A DNA stretch of 64,000 nt from Caulobacter flavus (GCF_003722335.1 NZ_CP026100.1:248001-312000); one strand, 5' to 3'; positions 26,824 to 35,903 are shown, counted from the first letter of the stretch. Made by a program: numbers and translations. The notes: generated by a model from the sequence alone, not told the origin.

Positions 26824-27650
26824 AGGCCGCGCCGACCAGCGCCTGGGTCTGGGCCTTCACCGCCTACAGCTGGACGGTCACCAGCGTCAGCGCCGCCTGG
26901 TTCGCCCGCCGGCTGGCGGCGGGGCGCGGCCAGACCCTCTCGGTGGCCGCGTCCCTGCTGTGGCAAGGCGCGATCTACGCCGCGTGGCTGCCGGCGGCGG
27001 GAGTGGTCTGGCTGCTGCTGCGTCGGTTCGGGGCCGGCGGGCGCGGGATCGCCGCCAGCTTCGCGGCCGGCGTCGCCGTCGTGCCGCTGGAGGCCCTCGC
27101 CGCCAGCCTGATCGACCGGGCCTTCATCGGCGACGGCGGCGACCTGGCCGCGCGCGTGCTGGACCGCACGCCGGTCTGCCTGCTGCTCTACTCGGCCGTC
27201 GTCGCGGTCGGCCTCGCCGCGGCCCACCACCGCCGCGCCCGCGAGGCCCGCGACCGCAACGCCCTGCTGGAAGCCGCCCTCGCCGAGGCCCGCGCGGTGG
27301 CCCCCGCGCCCCAGGGCGAGCGGCTGATGGTGATGTCGGGCGCGCGCCGCATCCCGGTCGAGCTGTCGGCGGTCGAATGGTTCGGCGCGGCCGACAACTA
27401 CGTCGTCGTCCACTGGGCAGGGCGCGAGGGCCTGCTGCGCGCCACGCTGCAGAGCCTGGAAGCGCGGCTCGACCCCCGCCTCTTCGCTCGCGCCCATCGC
27501 TCCAGTCTGGTCAACCTGGCCCACGTGCGCGAGGCCCGGCCGCTGTCGGACGGCTCCTGGCGGCTGGCCATGGCCGGCGGCGACGAGGTGGTGACCAGCC
27601 GGACGTACCGCGACGCGCTGCTGGAGCGGCTGGGCGGACAGGCCGGCTGA
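26721..27650 (+). CDS. Membrane-anchored LytTR-type transcription regulator
   Basis: The first two thirds has about four membrane helices (WVWAFTAYSWTVTSVSAAWFA, SLLWQGAIYAAWLPAAGVVWLLL, GIAASFAAGVAVVPLEALAASL, VCLLLYSAVVAVGLAAA). The C-terminal 100 residues form a LytTR DNA-binding domain: IPVELSAVEWFGAADNYVVVHW, LEARLDPRLFARAHRSSLVNLAHV, VTSRTYRDALLERL. It is therefore probably a one-component membrane sensor that binds DNA directly. The 309-residue call uses the ATG at 26721, which overlaps the preceding gene by 103 bases without a clear ribosome site. A later non-ATG start is possible. The upstream DUF2306 protein is a likely partner or target. Confidence 0.82.
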   Translation: MEPALADLPFPTDGHDLDRRAGPPTPAARLVARLKAAPTSAWVWAFTAYSWTVTSVSAAWFARRLAAGRGQTLSVAASLLWQGAIYAAWLPAAGVVWLLLRRFGAGGRGIAASFAAGVAVVPLEALAASLIDRAFIGDGGDLAARVLDRTPVCLLLYSAVVAVGLAAAHHRRAREARDRNALLEAALAEARAVAPAPQGERLMVMSGARRIPVELSAVEWFGAADNYVVVHWAGREGLLRATLQSLEARLDPRLFARAHRSSLVNLAHVREARPLSDGSWRLAMAGGDEVVTSRTYRDALLERLGGQAG

Positions 27651-27667
27651 CATAGCCCTCCTCCTGT

Positions 27668-27703
27668 TCCCGTCATTCCCACCCAAGGGCGGGAATGACG
27701 GGA
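27668..27703. terminator. Strong hairpin between convergent genes
   Basis: TCCCGTCATTCCC pairs perfectly with GGGAATGACGGGA around a ten-base loop. It lies between the LytTR gene and the converging GH3 gene and could stop transcription from both directions. No U-run follows. Its ends (CGTCATTCCC) resemble the ends of repeat family 2. Confidence 0.6.
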
Positions 27704-27726
27704 GATGGGATGGGCTGACGCCGCCC

Positions 27727-30189
27727 CTACTGCCCCGGACAGGTCACGTGGGCGTCGGTCGGCTCCAGGCGGATCTCGCGGAAGGCCAGCTTGAAGCCGG
27801 CCTGGGCCGACAGCACCACCGGCGAGGAGATGCGGCTCATGTCGGCGCCGGCGGCCTTCAGGCACGACAGCTTGATCTGGGTCTTGCGCCACTCGCCCAC
27901 GGGCGCGTCGGCGAAGATCTTCGTCACGTCCACGCCCCCGGCGCAGCCCTCGCCGCACGAGACCGAGAAGCCCACCGGCCCGGTCGCCTTCTCGTCGACG
28001 CGGTAGGTGAAGGCGATCGACAGGTCGCCGGTGGTCTGGCGGGTCAGGTCGGCGGGCGGACCATTGACGAGCAGCGCGCCGGGGCCGGTCCAGGTCGCCA
28101 GGCGGGCGTCCTCCTGGGCGGCGGCGTCGATGGCGGTCAGCTTCACCCCGCCAGCGGTCGACAGCAGCCACGGCGCCGGCGTGCGACCGGCCACGAAGTA
28201 CTTGTCGACATTGACGCCGGCGCCGGACACGCCCGACACCTCGCCCAGCTTCGCCACCTTGCCGGGCTTGGCGTAGGACAGGCCGTAGCCGTAGGCGAAC
28301 TGCGGGTCATAGCCCTTGTCGCCATGGTTCAGCGGGCCCTGGTCGGCGCGCCTGGGCCAGCTGAACGACAGCTTGCCGGTGAAGTCGCGCTTGGCTTTCC
28401 CGTCCTTGCCGGCCACCAGCACGTCGGCGATCCCGCCGCCTTCCGAACCCGGCAGCCAGGCGGCGACGAAGGCGTCCGAGGCGTTGATCTCGGGGTTCAC
28501 CCATAGCGGACGCCCCGACAGGAACACCGCCACCACCGGCACGCCTTGAGCCTTGAGCTTCTTGAGCAGGGCCAGGTCGGTCTTGTCTCCAGGCTGGTAT
28601 TCCAGGTGCTGCAGGTCGCCCTGGAACTCGGCGTAGGGCGTCTCGCCGAACACCACCACCGCCACGTCGGGCTTGTCGGTGAAGGCGCCGTCCTTCGAGA
28701 GGATCGCCTTGCCGCCCGAGGCCTCGACCGCGTCCTTCAGGCCGCTCCAGATCGACTGGGCGCCGGGGAAGTCGGCGTTGGTGTTGCCCGTGCCCTGCCA
28801 AGACAGGGTCCAGCCGCCGGCCGCCTTGCCGATGTCGTCGGCGTCGCCGGCCACCAGCACCTTCGCCCCGGCCTTGATCGGCAGCACGCCGTCGTTCTTG
28901 ATCAGCACCAGAGACTTGGCCACCGCCTCGCGGGCCAGGGCGCGATGGTCGGGGGCGCCGACGCGCTCGTAGCGGCCCTGCACCGGCGGGGCGACGCGCT
29001 CGAACAGGCCCGACTTGACCTTGACCCGCAGGATGCGGCGCACGGCGTCGTCCAGGCGCGCCATGGGGATCTCGCCGCTCTCGACCTGCTTGAGCGTGTT
29101 GTCGAACAGGCCCTGCCAGCTGTCGGGGGCCATATACATGTCGAGGCCGGCGTTCAGGGCCTGCGGGCACGAGACGTTCGAGCAGCCGTCGACCTGGCCG
29201 TGGGCGTTCCAGTCGCCGACCACGAAGCCGGAAAAGCCCATGCGGTCCTTCAGCACGTCGTTCAGCAGGGTCTTGTTGCCGGTGTGCTTGACGCCGTTCC
29301 AGCTGGAGAACGAGGCCATCACCGTCAGGATCCCCGCCTCGATGCTGGGCGGATAGCCTTGGGCGTGCAGGCGGACCAGATCGGCCTCGCTGTCGGCCGC
29401 GTCGCCCTGGTCCTTGCCGTTCAGCGTGCCGCCGTCGGCCAGGAAGTGCTTGGCGCTGCCGGCGATGCGGCCGGCCTCCAGCGTCTTGCCGGCGACCAGC
29501 TTGCCCTGCAGGCCCAGCGTCATGCGGCCGGCGTAGCTTCTGACGATCTCGGGATCCTCGCCATAGCCCTCATACGAGCGGCCCCAGCGGTCGTCGCGCG
29601 GCACGGCCACGGTCGGGCCGAAGGTCCAGTCGCCGCCGGCCACGGCCACTTCTTCGGCGGTGGCCTTGCCGATGCGCTCGATCAGGTCGGGATCGCGGGC
29701 CGCGCCCAGGCCGACATTGTGCGGAAAGAGCGTGGCGCCCACCACGTTGTTATGGCCGTGCACGGCGTCGATGCCGAACATCAGCGGGATCGGCACGTGG
29801 CCGTCGCGGGTCTCCAGCGACACGGCGCGGAACAGGTCGACGAACTCCGCCCACTCTTTCGGGCCGGCCTTGTCGTTGCCGTTCGGGCCCGAGCTGCCCC
29901 CAGCCAGGATCGAGCCCAGCGGATATTCGCGCAGTTGCTCGGGACGGATCGAACCGATGTCGGCCTGGATCGTCTGGCCGACCTTCTCGCGCACCGACAT
30001 CTTGGCGATCAGCGCGGTGATCTTCGCTTCGGTCGCCGCGTCGGTCAGGGCCGCCGGGCTCTTGACCGCCGGCCAGGCGGCGACGTTCGCCGCGGCCTTG
30101 CCCGCCGGCGTCAGAACCTGCGCGCCCGCGACGCTCGTCAGGCTGGTGGCGGCCAGCAGGGCCAGGGCGGAAAGACGGAACGGCGTCAC
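27727..30189 (-). CDS. GH3 beta-glucosidase/exo-glucan hydrolase with C-terminal ExoP-type domain
   Basis: An 820-residue secreted enzyme of the GH3 branch that includes exo-1,3/1,4-beta-glucanases. The GTG at 30189 was chosen because GAGG precedes it and it gives a signal peptide (TPFRLSALALLAATSLTSVA, cleaved at AGA-Q). Longer frames upstream run into the operators. The barrel has MFGIDAVHGHNNVVGATLFPHNVGL, GRSYEGYGEDPEIV, KHFLADGG and the nucleophile Asp in FVVGDWNAHGQV. SLVLIKNDGVLPI marks the second domain. The last 170 residues carry four Cys (SCGEGC, LSCLKAAG, VTCPGQ) and resemble a carbohydrate-binding jelly roll. It is divergent from a LacI regulator, with two operators between. Confidence 0.9.
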   Translation of the reverse strand: MTPFRLSALALLAATSLTSVAGAQVLTPAGKAAANVAAWPAVKSPAALTDAATEAKITALIAKMSVREKVGQTIQADIGSIRPEQLREYPLGSILAGGSSGPNGNDKAGPKEWAEFVDLFRAVSLETRDGHVPIPLMFGIDAVHGHNNVVGATLFPHNVGLGAARDPDLIERIGKATAEEVAVAGGDWTFGPTVAVPRDDRWGRSYEGYGEDPEIVRSYAGRMTLGLQGKLVAGKTLEAGRIAGSAKHFLADGGTLNGKDQGDAADSEADLVRLHAQGYPPSIEAGILTVMASFSSWNGVKHTGNKTLLNDVLKDRMGFSGFVVGDWNAHGQVDGCSNVSCPQALNAGLDMYMAPDSWQGLFDNTLKQVESGEIPMARLDDAVRRILRVKVKSGLFERVAPPVQGRYERVGAPDHRALAREAVAKSLVLIKNDGVLPIKAGAKVLVAGDADDIGKAAGGWTLSWQGTGNTNADFPGAQSIWSGLKDAVEASGGKAILSKDGAFTDKPDVAVVVFGETPYAEFQGDLQHLEYQPGDKTDLALLKKLKAQGVPVVAVFLSGRPLWVNPEINASDAFVAAWLPGSEGGGIADVLVAGKDGKAKRDFTGKLSFSWPRRADQGPLNHGDKGYDPQFAYGYGLSYAKPGKVAKLGEVSGVSGAGVNVDKYFVAGRTPAPWLLSTAGGVKLTAIDAAAQEDARLATWTGPGALLVNGPPADLTRQTTGDLSIAFTYRVDEKATGPVGFSVSCGEGCAGGVDVTKIFADAPVGEWRKTQIKLSCLKAAGADMSRISSPVVLSAQAGFKLAFREIRLEPTDAHVTCPGQ

Positions 30190-30390
30190 GGGCGACCTCG
30201 ATCGAAAAAGGGGCGCGACGGCCAAGGGGAAAGAGGCCGCCGCGCCCGAACACGCCACGGGAGCAGCGTAGGGCTTCGAGGCGGCGGCTGGCCGACGGAG
30301 CGCGCGGGGCTCCCGGGCCATGCCCTTCAGGCATGGATCTGGCCTCCCGCTCGCGGGGTCGTCTGCTCGCGACCGCCTCACACCGATACG

Positions 30391-30404
30391 AGACAACGTT
30401 GTCT
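30391..30404. promoter_or_regulatory. LacI-type operator O1 (perfect 14-bp palindrome)
   Basis: AGACAACGTTGTCT is perfectly self-complementary. On the minus strand a consensus TTGACA (30417-30412) lies just upstream, so the site overlaps the probable promoter of the GH3 gene at 27727-30189. It shares GACAACG-TGTCTTACTTG with O2 at 30509. Confidence 0.7.
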
Positions 30405-30508
30405 TACTTGCTGTCAACACGCTTATATTTGTCCACTTGAGGACAAATCGGCCGCAAGCCTTTTCTCTACAAGCGATTTTGCCGAAATTTAGAAAACGCG
30501 AAATCTTT

Positions 30509-30520
30509 GACAACGATGTC
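30509..30520. promoter_or_regulatory. LacI-type operator O2, before the regulator gene
   Basis: GACAACGATGTC sits in TTTGACAACGATGTCTTACT and repeats about 18 bases of O1. TTGACA at 30507-30512 could be the -35 of the lacI-like gene, giving autoregulation. The roughly 445-bp divergent gap is otherwise AT-richer than its surroundings from 30405 to 30535, as expected for two promoters. Confidence 0.6.
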
Positions 30521-30634
30521 TTACTTGATGTGTCGACAGCGTTTACTGAGGCCGCCTCGAAGGAACCGGCTCGACTCGGCCGCCATGGCCGCGCTATCGC
30601 TAACACCGTGCCGAAAGCTGGCGACGGGAGCCCG

Positions 30635-31678
30635 ATGCGCAACGTCACCATCGTCCATGTCGCCGAAAAGGCCCGGGTCTCGGTCAAGACCGTGTCGCGC
30701 GTGGTCAACAACGAGCCGACGGTCACGCCGCAGCTGCGCGAGCGGGTGCAGGCGGCCATCGACCAGCTGGGCTACGCCCCCAACATCGCCGCCCGCCGGC
30801 TGGGTGGCTCGCGCTCGTTCCTGATCGTCGCCTTCAACGACCGCAAGCTGACCCTGGAGAACTGGCGCAGCGACCGGGGCAACAACTGGATCGACCGCAT
30901 GCAGTACGGGGCCATGCTCCGCTGCGACGTCCACGGCTATCACCTGCTGTGCGAGCTGATCGACCTGGAGAGCGACCAGCTGCCCCGGCGCGTGCAGCAC
31001 GTACTGTCGTCCCTTCGCCCCGACGGCGTGATCCTGACCCCGCCCAACTGCGAGGACCCGGCGGTGCTGGCCGCGCTGAAGAAGGCCCAGATCCCGTTCG
31101 TGCGCCTGGGCTCGGCCCAGGCCGGCCCCGGCGCCCGGGTGCGGATGGACGACCAGGCCGCCGCCCTGCGCCTGGCCGAGCACCTGGTCGGGCTGGGCCA
31201 CCGCCGCATCGGCTTCGTCACCGGCAGCGCCCGCTTCCTGGCCAGCCGCGCCCGCGAGGACGGCTATCGCCAGGCCCTGGCCGCCGCCGGCCTGGCCGTC
31301 GACGAGACCCTGCTGGTTCCCGGCGACTTCACCTTCGAGGGCGGCGAGGTCGCGGCCGAGGCCCTGCTGTCGCGCGCCGATCGCCCCACCGCCATCCTGG
31401 CCGGCAACGACGAGACGGCCCTGGCCGTGCTGCACGTGGCCCGCCGGCTGGGCATCGCCGTGCCCGGCGAACTGTCGCTGGCCACCTTCGACGACACGCC
31501 CAGCGTCCGCCTGTCGCTGCCGCCGCTGACCACCGTGCGCCAGCCGGTGGCCGAAATGGCCGCCCAGGCTGTCGACCTGCTGGTGGCCGCGGCCGCCAAG
31601 GACGGCAAGCTGTCGCGCGCCGACCACCTGCTGCCGTTCGAACTGGCGCTGCGCGCCTCGACCGCGCCGCCGCCATAA
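30635..31678 (+). CDS. LacI-family transcription regulator
   Basis: A 347-residue repressor of sugar genes. The ATG at 30635 was chosen because GGGAG lies about five bases upstream and the helix-turn-helix follows at once: TIVHVAEKARVSVKTVSRVVNNEPTVTPQLRERV with the hinge YAPNIAARRLGGSRS. The periplasmic-binding-protein-like effector domain contains HLVGLGHRRIGFVTG, PTAILAGNDETALAVL and LATFDDTPSVRLSLPPLTTVRQP. It is divergent from a GH3 enzyme, with two operators between them. A third matching site lies before the GH3 gene at 15728. The inducer is probably a beta-glucoside, cellobiose or a similar oligosaccharide. Confidence 0.92.
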   Translation: MRNVTIVHVAEKARVSVKTVSRVVNNEPTVTPQLRERVQAAIDQLGYAPNIAARRLGGSRSFLIVAFNDRKLTLENWRSDRGNNWIDRMQYGAMLRCDVHGYHLLCELIDLESDQLPRRVQHVLSSLRPDGVILTPPNCEDPAVLAALKKAQIPFVRLGSAQAGPGARVRMDDQAAALRLAEHLVGLGHRRIGFVTGSARFLASRAREDGYRQALAAAGLAVDETLLVPGDFTFEGGEVAAEALLSRADRPTAILAGNDETALAVLHVARRLGIAVPGELSLATFDDTPSVRLSLPPLTTVRQPVAEMAAQAVDLLVAAAAKDGKLSRADHLLPFELALRASTAPPP

Positions 31679-31789
31679 AGAAGCCTTGCACCCCCGCGAC
31701 GGGATGTCGCGGGGAGCTTGACCAGCCCACCGGCGCGCCCTTTCCTCTTGCGACTTCGAATTTGGAGCCGGCAGCGTTTGGCCAGAGAC

Positions 31790-33499
31790 ATGACCCAGGT
31801 CGACGCCGCCTCAGCCGCCGCGGGACCGCCCACCGTCCGAAGGCGGCTGCTGGTCATGGCGCTGTGCCTGGTCGCCCCGGCCATCGTCTTCATGGCCCTG
31901 CTGGCCCGCGCCGAGTACGGCCAGAGCCAGGGTCGCTACGAACAGCAGCTGATCGCCACCACCCGGGCCCTGGGCCTAGCCGTCGACCGCCAGCTGGCCC
32001 TGGGCCAGAGCACCCTGCAGGCCCTGGCCGTCTCGCCCGCCCTGGCCGCCGGCGACCTCGACAGCTTCGAGCGCCAGGCCCGCGCCGCCGTGCGCACCAA
32101 GGACGCCTGGATCGTACTGATCTCGCCCCGGGGCCAGGTGATCAACACCCGCCTGCCGCCCGGCCAGGCGCCGCCGCGCACCGCCGGCCTGCCGCCGGAG
32201 CGCTGGGCGGCCGTCCGTTCGGGCCGCACCACGGTGTCGAACCTCACCCAGGGCAAGGTCGCGGGCCAGCCGATCGTGGCCATCGACATGCCGGTGATCG
32301 TCGACGGCCAGCTCTACGACCTGGCCTACATCCAGACGCCCGCCGCCTTCGCCCCGCTGTTCGCCGCCCAAGGCGTGCCGCAGAGCTGGACCGCCAGCAT
32401 CGTCGACCGCAACGCCCGCCTGGTGGCCCGCTCGCGCGATCAGGAGAAGATGCTGGGCCGCTCGGCCAGCAAGCCGATGCTCGAGGCGATGTCGAAGGAC
32501 AACGACGGCGTTCTGGAGACCTATACGCTGGACGGCACCCCCACCCTGTCGGCGTTCAGCCGCTCGCCGACCTACGGCTGGAGCTTCATCGTCGGCGTGC
32601 CGCGCACCGAGCTCGAGCGCGCCAACCTCTCGTCCCTGGCCCTGCTGGTGGTGGCGGGCCTGGCGCTGCTGGCCATCGGCGCCGGCGCGGCCCTACTGTT
32701 CTCGCGCGGCATCTCCGGCGAGGTCCGCGCGCTGGTGGCCGACGCCCGGATCATGGCCTCGGGCGGCGAGATGCCGGCCCAGACCACCGGCGGCCTGCGC
32801 GAGATCGGCGAGGTGCGCGAGGCCCTTCACGCCGCCTCCAGCCAGCTGCGCGCCCGCGAGGCCGAGGAAAAGCGCGCGCAAGGCCGCCAGCAGCTGATGA
32901 TCAACGAGCTGAACCACCGGGTGAAGAACACCCTGGCCACGGTCCAGTCACTGGCCCTGCAGAGCCTGGGCAAGGGCGAGCCGGCGCCCGGTTTCGACGC
33001 CTTCAACGAGCGGCTCTACGCCCTGGCCCGCGCCCACGACCTCCTGACCCGCACCGTGTGGGAGAGCGCCGACCTGGCCGACCTGCTGCGCCAGACCCTG
33101 GAGCCCTACGGCGACCGCGCCCGCATCGAGGGCCCCTCGGCCGCCCTGCCGCCCAGCGCCGCCCTGGCCATGTCGATGGTGTTCCACGAGCTGGCCACCA
33201 ACGCCTCCAAGTACGGCGGCCTGTCCACGCCCGCCGGCCGGGTCGAGGTCACCTGGCGGCGCGATCCGCTCGACCCGCAGCGCCTGGCCCTGCGCTGGGT
33301 CGAGAGCGGCGGCCCCAAGCTGAAGGGTCCGCCCAGCCGCAAGGGCTTCGGCTCGCGCCTGATCGCAGCCAGCCTGAAGAACGAACTGAAGGGCGAGGCC
33401 CAGTTCGACTACCTGCCCACGGGCCTGGTCTGCACGCTGACGGTCCGCCCGGCCGGCGCCCAAGCTTTGGGCGAAGACGCCCCCGCCGCCGACGCCTGA
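31790..33499 (+). CDS. Membrane histidine kinase, HWE/HisKA_2 family
   Basis: A 569-residue two-membrane-helix kinase. TM1 is LLVMALCLVAPAIVFMALLA. A periplasmic domain of about 230 residues resembles dCache/PAS-like sensors (ALGLAVDRQLALGQSTLQALA, AWIVLISPRGQVINTRLPPG). TM2 is LALLVVAGLALLAIGAGAALLFS. The kinase core has MINELNHRVKNTLATVQSLA with the phospho-acceptor His, and VFHELATNASKYGGLS plus RKGFGSRLI for ATP binding. This is the HWE/HisKA_2 arrangement linked in Caulobacter and rhizobia to general stress or light signalling. A TTG at 31718 would add 24 residues; the ATG at 31790 is preferred. No response regulator is adjacent. Confidence 0.88.
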   Translation: MTQVDAASAAAGPPTVRRRLLVMALCLVAPAIVFMALLARAEYGQSQGRYEQQLIATTRALGLAVDRQLALGQSTLQALAVSPALAAGDLDSFERQARAAVRTKDAWIVLISPRGQVINTRLPPGQAPPRTAGLPPERWAAVRSGRTTVSNLTQGKVAGQPIVAIDMPVIVDGQLYDLAYIQTPAAFAPLFAAQGVPQSWTASIVDRNARLVARSRDQEKMLGRSASKPMLEAMSKDNDGVLETYTLDGTPTLSAFSRSPTYGWSFIVGVPRTELERANLSSLALLVVAGLALLAIGAGAALLFSRGISGEVRALVADARIMASGGEMPAQTTGGLREIGEVREALHAASSQLRAREAEEKRAQGRQQLMINELNHRVKNTLATVQSLALQSLGKGEPAPGFDAFNERLYALARAHDLLTRTVWESADLADLLRQTLEPYGDRARIEGPSAALPPSAALAMSMVFHELATNASKYGGLSTPAGRVEVTWRRDPLDPQRLALRWVESGGPKLKGPPSRKGFGSRLIAASLKNELKGEAQFDYLPTGLVCTLTVRPAGAQALGEDAPAADA

Positions 33500-33697
33500 A
33501 CGGGCAGCCGCGCGCGCCCGCGCCAGGGGCCGGCCCGGCGCTTGACCGCCGTTCGCCGGCTCCTCGTGATGGTCGATCCGCTCAGCACCCATCCTGGGGC
33601 GCCGTCGGATCGATCGTATTGCCTCGCCGCGTAGATTGATCTTCCATGACGCCCAGGGATGCGGCCGCCAGAGCCGCGCCCGAGGGAAGAGAGCGTC
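33500..33697. other. Upstream region of the rut operon
   Basis: About 200 bp lies between the kinase and rutB. It must contain the rut promoter, but no convincing -35/-10 pair was found. A TTGACC occurs at 33542, with no clear -10. The RutR-type site TTGACCA-N2-TGGTCAA known from E. coli is absent. Confidence 0.4.
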
Positions 33698-34399
33698 ATG
33701 ATTGCTGCCGATGACTCCGTCATGCTGCCGGCGCGGCCCGAGCCGATCCCGCTGGCGCCCGAGCGCACGGCCGTCATCGTCATCGACATGCAGAACGCCT
33801 ACGCCTCGCCCGGCGGCTATCTGGATCTGGCAGGCTTCGACATCAGCGGCGCGGCCGCCTGCATCCAGCAGATCAAGGGCGTGCTCGAGACCGCCCGCGC
33901 GGCCGGCATGCAGGTGATCTACTTCCAGAACGGCTGGGACGACCAATACGTGGAGGCTGGCGGCCCCGGCTCGCCCAACTGGTGGAAGTCCAACGCCCTG
34001 AAGACCATGCGCGCCCGGCCCGAGCTGGAGGGCAAGCTGCTGGCCCGCGGCCAGTGGGACTACGAGCTGGTCGACGAGTTGAAACCCGAGCCCGGCGACA
34101 TCCAGCTGCACAAGACCCGCTATTCCGGCTTCTTCAACAGCCAGCTCGACAGCGTGCTGCGCAGCCGGAACATCAAGAACCTGGTCTTCGTCGGCATCGC
34201 CACCAACGTCTGCGTGGAGTCGACCCTGCGCGACGGCTTCTTCCTCGAATATTTCGGGACCGTCCTGGAGGACGCCACGCACCAGGCCGGCCCGGACTTC
34301 GTCCAGAAGGCCGCGCTCTACAACATCGAGACCTTCTTCGGCTGGGTGTCGACCGTGGCCGACTTCAAGGGGGCGTTCGGACAGCTGGCGCCGAAGTGA
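33698..34399 (+). CDS. rutB: Ureidoacrylate/peroxyureidoacrylate amidohydrolase RutB
   Basis: A 233-residue isochorismatase-fold hydrolase that splits the ring-opened uracil product to aminoacrylate, CO2 and ammonia. The triad is visible: Asp in [13 protein letters not shown], Lys in [12 protein letters not shown] and Cys in [40 protein letters not shown] is characteristic of RutB. The ATG at 33698 follows GAGGGAAGAG, a strong ribosome site. It opens a rutB-C-D-A cluster, an order different from the E. coli rutABCDEFG operon. A palindromic repeat separates it from rutC. Confidence 0.93.
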   Translation: MIAADDSVMLPARPEPIPLAPERTAVIVIDMQNAYASPGGYLDLAGFDISGAAACIQQIKGVLETARAAGMQVIYFQNGWDDQYVEAGGPGSPNWWKSNALKTMRARPELEGKLLARGQWDYELVDELKPEPGDIQLHKTRYSGFFNSQLDSVLRSRNIKNLVFVGIATNVCVESTLRDGFFLEYFGTVLEDATHQAGPDFVQKAALYNIETFFGWVSTVADFKGAFGQLAPK

Positions 34400-34405
34400 A
34401 CCGCA

Positions 34406-34509
34406 GTGCGTCCTTCGAGGCGCGCGCGGCGCGCACCTCAGGATGAGGACATCACTGCATGGAATTCCTCATCCTGAGGCGTCCGCGCAGCGGACCTCGA
34501 AGGACGCAC
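34406..34509. repeat. Long intergenic palindrome, family 3, inside the rut operon
   Basis: GTGCGTCCTTCGAGG (34406-34420) and CCTCGAAGGACGCAC (34495-34509) are perfect inverted repeats. Inside, CCTCAGGATGAGGA is matched by TCCTCATCCTGAGG (34466-34479). The RNA would form a long, nearly continuous stem between rutB and rutC. Only one copy is in the window. Confidence 0.85.
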
Positions 34510-34535
34510 CACCTTTCCGCAGAAGGAAGAATACG

Positions 34536-34925
34536 ATGCCCAAGACCGTCATCACCCCGCCCGGCACGGGCACGCCGATCGCGCCGTTCTCGCCGGGGAC
34601 CCTGGCCGATGGCGTGGTCTACGTCTCGGGCACCCTGGCCTTCGACAAGGACAACAACGTCGCCCATGTGGGCGACGCCGAGGGCCAGACGCGGCAGGTG
34701 CTGGAGACCATCAAGTCGGTGATCGAGACGGCCGGCGGCACGATGGACGACGTGACCATGAACCACATCTTCCTGACCGACTGGGCCAACTACCAGACCA
34801 TCAACAAGGTCTATGCCGAGTACTTCCCGGGCGACAAGCCGGCCCGCTACTGCATCCAGTGCGGCCTGGTGAAGCCCGACTTCCTGGTCGAGATCGCCAC
34901 CGTCGCCCACATCGGCAAGAAGTGA
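34536..34925 (+). CDS. rutC: 3-aminoacrylate deaminase RutC (RidA/YjgF family)
   Basis: A 129-residue trimeric RidA-type protein that speeds hydrolysis of 3-aminoacrylate to malonic semialdehyde. The N-terminus is [20 protein letters not shown], then [31 protein letters not shown] and the C-terminal [22 protein letters not shown], in which the Arg, Cys and Glu expected at the active site can be seen. The ATG at 34536 has an AGAAGGAAG ribosome site. The frame stays open upstream through the repeat, but that part is not RutC-like. Confidence 0.92.
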   Translation: MPKTVITPPGTGTPIAPFSPGTLADGVVYVSGTLAFDKDNNVAHVGDAEGQTRQVLETIKSVIETAGGTMDDVTMNHIFLTDWANYQTINKVYAEYFPGDKPARYCIQCGLVKPDFLVEIATVAHIGKK

Positions 34926-34933
34926 CGCACGCC

Positions 34934-35743
34934 GTGACCTCCGGAACCGTCGACGGCATCCACTACGAACTCCACGGCGGTCCCATCGCGGGCCGCGAGG
35001 TCGTGCTGATGTCGTCGGGCCTGGGCGGTTCCGGATCCTTCTGGGGCCCGCAGATGGCGGCCCTGACCGCCCGCTGGCCGGTCGTGCTGTACGACCATCG
35101 CGGCACGGGGCGAAGCGTGCGCGAACTGCCGACCGACAAGCCCTACGCCGTCGCCGACATGGCCGACGACATGGTCAAGGTCATGGACGCCCTGGGGATC
35201 GCCAAGGCCCACGTCGTCGGCCACGCGGCCGGCGGCAACGCCGGCCTGGCCCTGGCGCTGGCCCACCCGGATCGCCTCGGCAAGCTGGCGGTCGTCAACG
35301 GCTGGTCGCGGCCCGATCCGCACATCAGGCGCTGCTTCGACACCCGCCTGCACCTGCTGAACGACAGCGGCCCAGCGGCCTACGTCCACGCCCAGGCCCT
35401 GTTCCTCTATCCGGCGACCTGGATTTCCGAGCACAGCGACCGCCTGGCCGCCGAGGAGCCGCACCACGTGGCCGGCTTTCCGCCCAAGACGGTGATGCTG
35501 GCCCGCATCGGCGCCCTGCTGGCCTTCGACGTCGACGAGCAACTGCCGCGGATCACCCACACGGTGCTGGTCAGCGCCACCGCCGACGACATGCTGGTTC
35601 CCGTCACCTGCGCCCATCGCCTGGCCCAGCGCCTGCCGAACGCAGTGCTCGACGTGCTGCCCTGGGGCGGCCACGCCTCGAGCGTGACCGATCCGGAGGG
35701 TTTCAACGCCTCGCTTGTGGCTTTCCTGGAGGGGGATGGATGA
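34934..35743 (+). CDS. rutD: Putative aminoacrylate hydrolase RutD (alpha/beta hydrolase fold)
   Basis: A 269-residue alpha/beta hydrolase. The RutD pattern [20 protein letters not shown] and YDHRGTGRS is followed by the nucleophile elbow [11 protein letters not shown], where Ala replaces the usual Ser. E. coli RutD also has Ala here, so this is a family trait rather than damage. [28 protein letters not shown] and the C-terminal [17 protein letters not shown] are likewise typical. The GTG at 34934 gives the family N-terminus ([12 protein letters not shown]). A GTG at 34922, overlapping the rutC stop, is an alternative. Confidence 0.88.
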   Translation: MTSGTVDGIHYELHGGPIAGREVVLMSSGLGGSGSFWGPQMAALTARWPVVLYDHRGTGRSVRELPTDKPYAVADMADDMVKVMDALGIAKAHVVGHAAGGNAGLALALAHPDRLGKLAVVNGWSRPDPHIRRCFDTRLHLLNDSGPAAYVHAQALFLYPATWISEHSDRLAAEEPHHVAGFPPKTVMLARIGALLAFDVDEQLPRITHTVLVSATADDMLVPVTCAHRLAQRLPNAVLDVLPWGGHASSVTDPEGFNASLVAFLEGDG

Positions 35744-35760
35744 GCGGGATCATCGCAACA

Positions 35761-35872
35761 GATCCTCCCCCTCTGGGGGAGGCGGCCCGAAGGGCCGGAG
35801 GGGGCCAGCGCCAGACCCTCTCAATCGCTCCGCGACAGCTCCCCCCAGAGGGGGAGCATCTTCCCGGCGACG
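35761..35872. repeat. Two-module intergenic palindrome, family 1, copy b (order A-B)
   Basis: Same arrangement as copy a at 79: module A (GATCCTCCCCCTCTGGGGGA) followed by module B ending CAGAGGGGGAGCATCTTCCC. It lies between rutD and rutA, so the rut transcript contains two separate long stem structures. Confidence 0.85.
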
Positions 35873-35903
35873 CCGGATCATTCTTCAAAGGGGCACTAAC
35901 ACC

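Noticed and set aside
30190..30759. N-terminal extension of the GH3 enzyme to 1010 residues.
   Set aside because: It would read through the operators and into the LacI gene. The GTG at 30189 gives a signal peptide and ribosome site.
33500..33697. A RutR operator upstream of rutB.
   Set aside because: The E. coli-type TTGACCA-N2-TGGTCAA is not present; only an isolated TTGACC was seen.
34443..34535. Longer RutC starting inside the palindromic repeat.
   Set aside because: The extra 31 residues are translated repeat; the RutC N-terminus and a good ribosome site are at 34536.
34934..35743. RutD as an inactivated hydrolase because Ala replaces the nucleophile Ser.
   Set aside because: Ala at this position is also found in E. 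coli RutD, so it is characteristic of the family and not a sign of decay.
35715..35903. Longer RutA starting within rutD.
   Set aside because: The extension is translated family 1 repeat (Arg/Pro/Ser-rich); the family N-terminus is at 35904.
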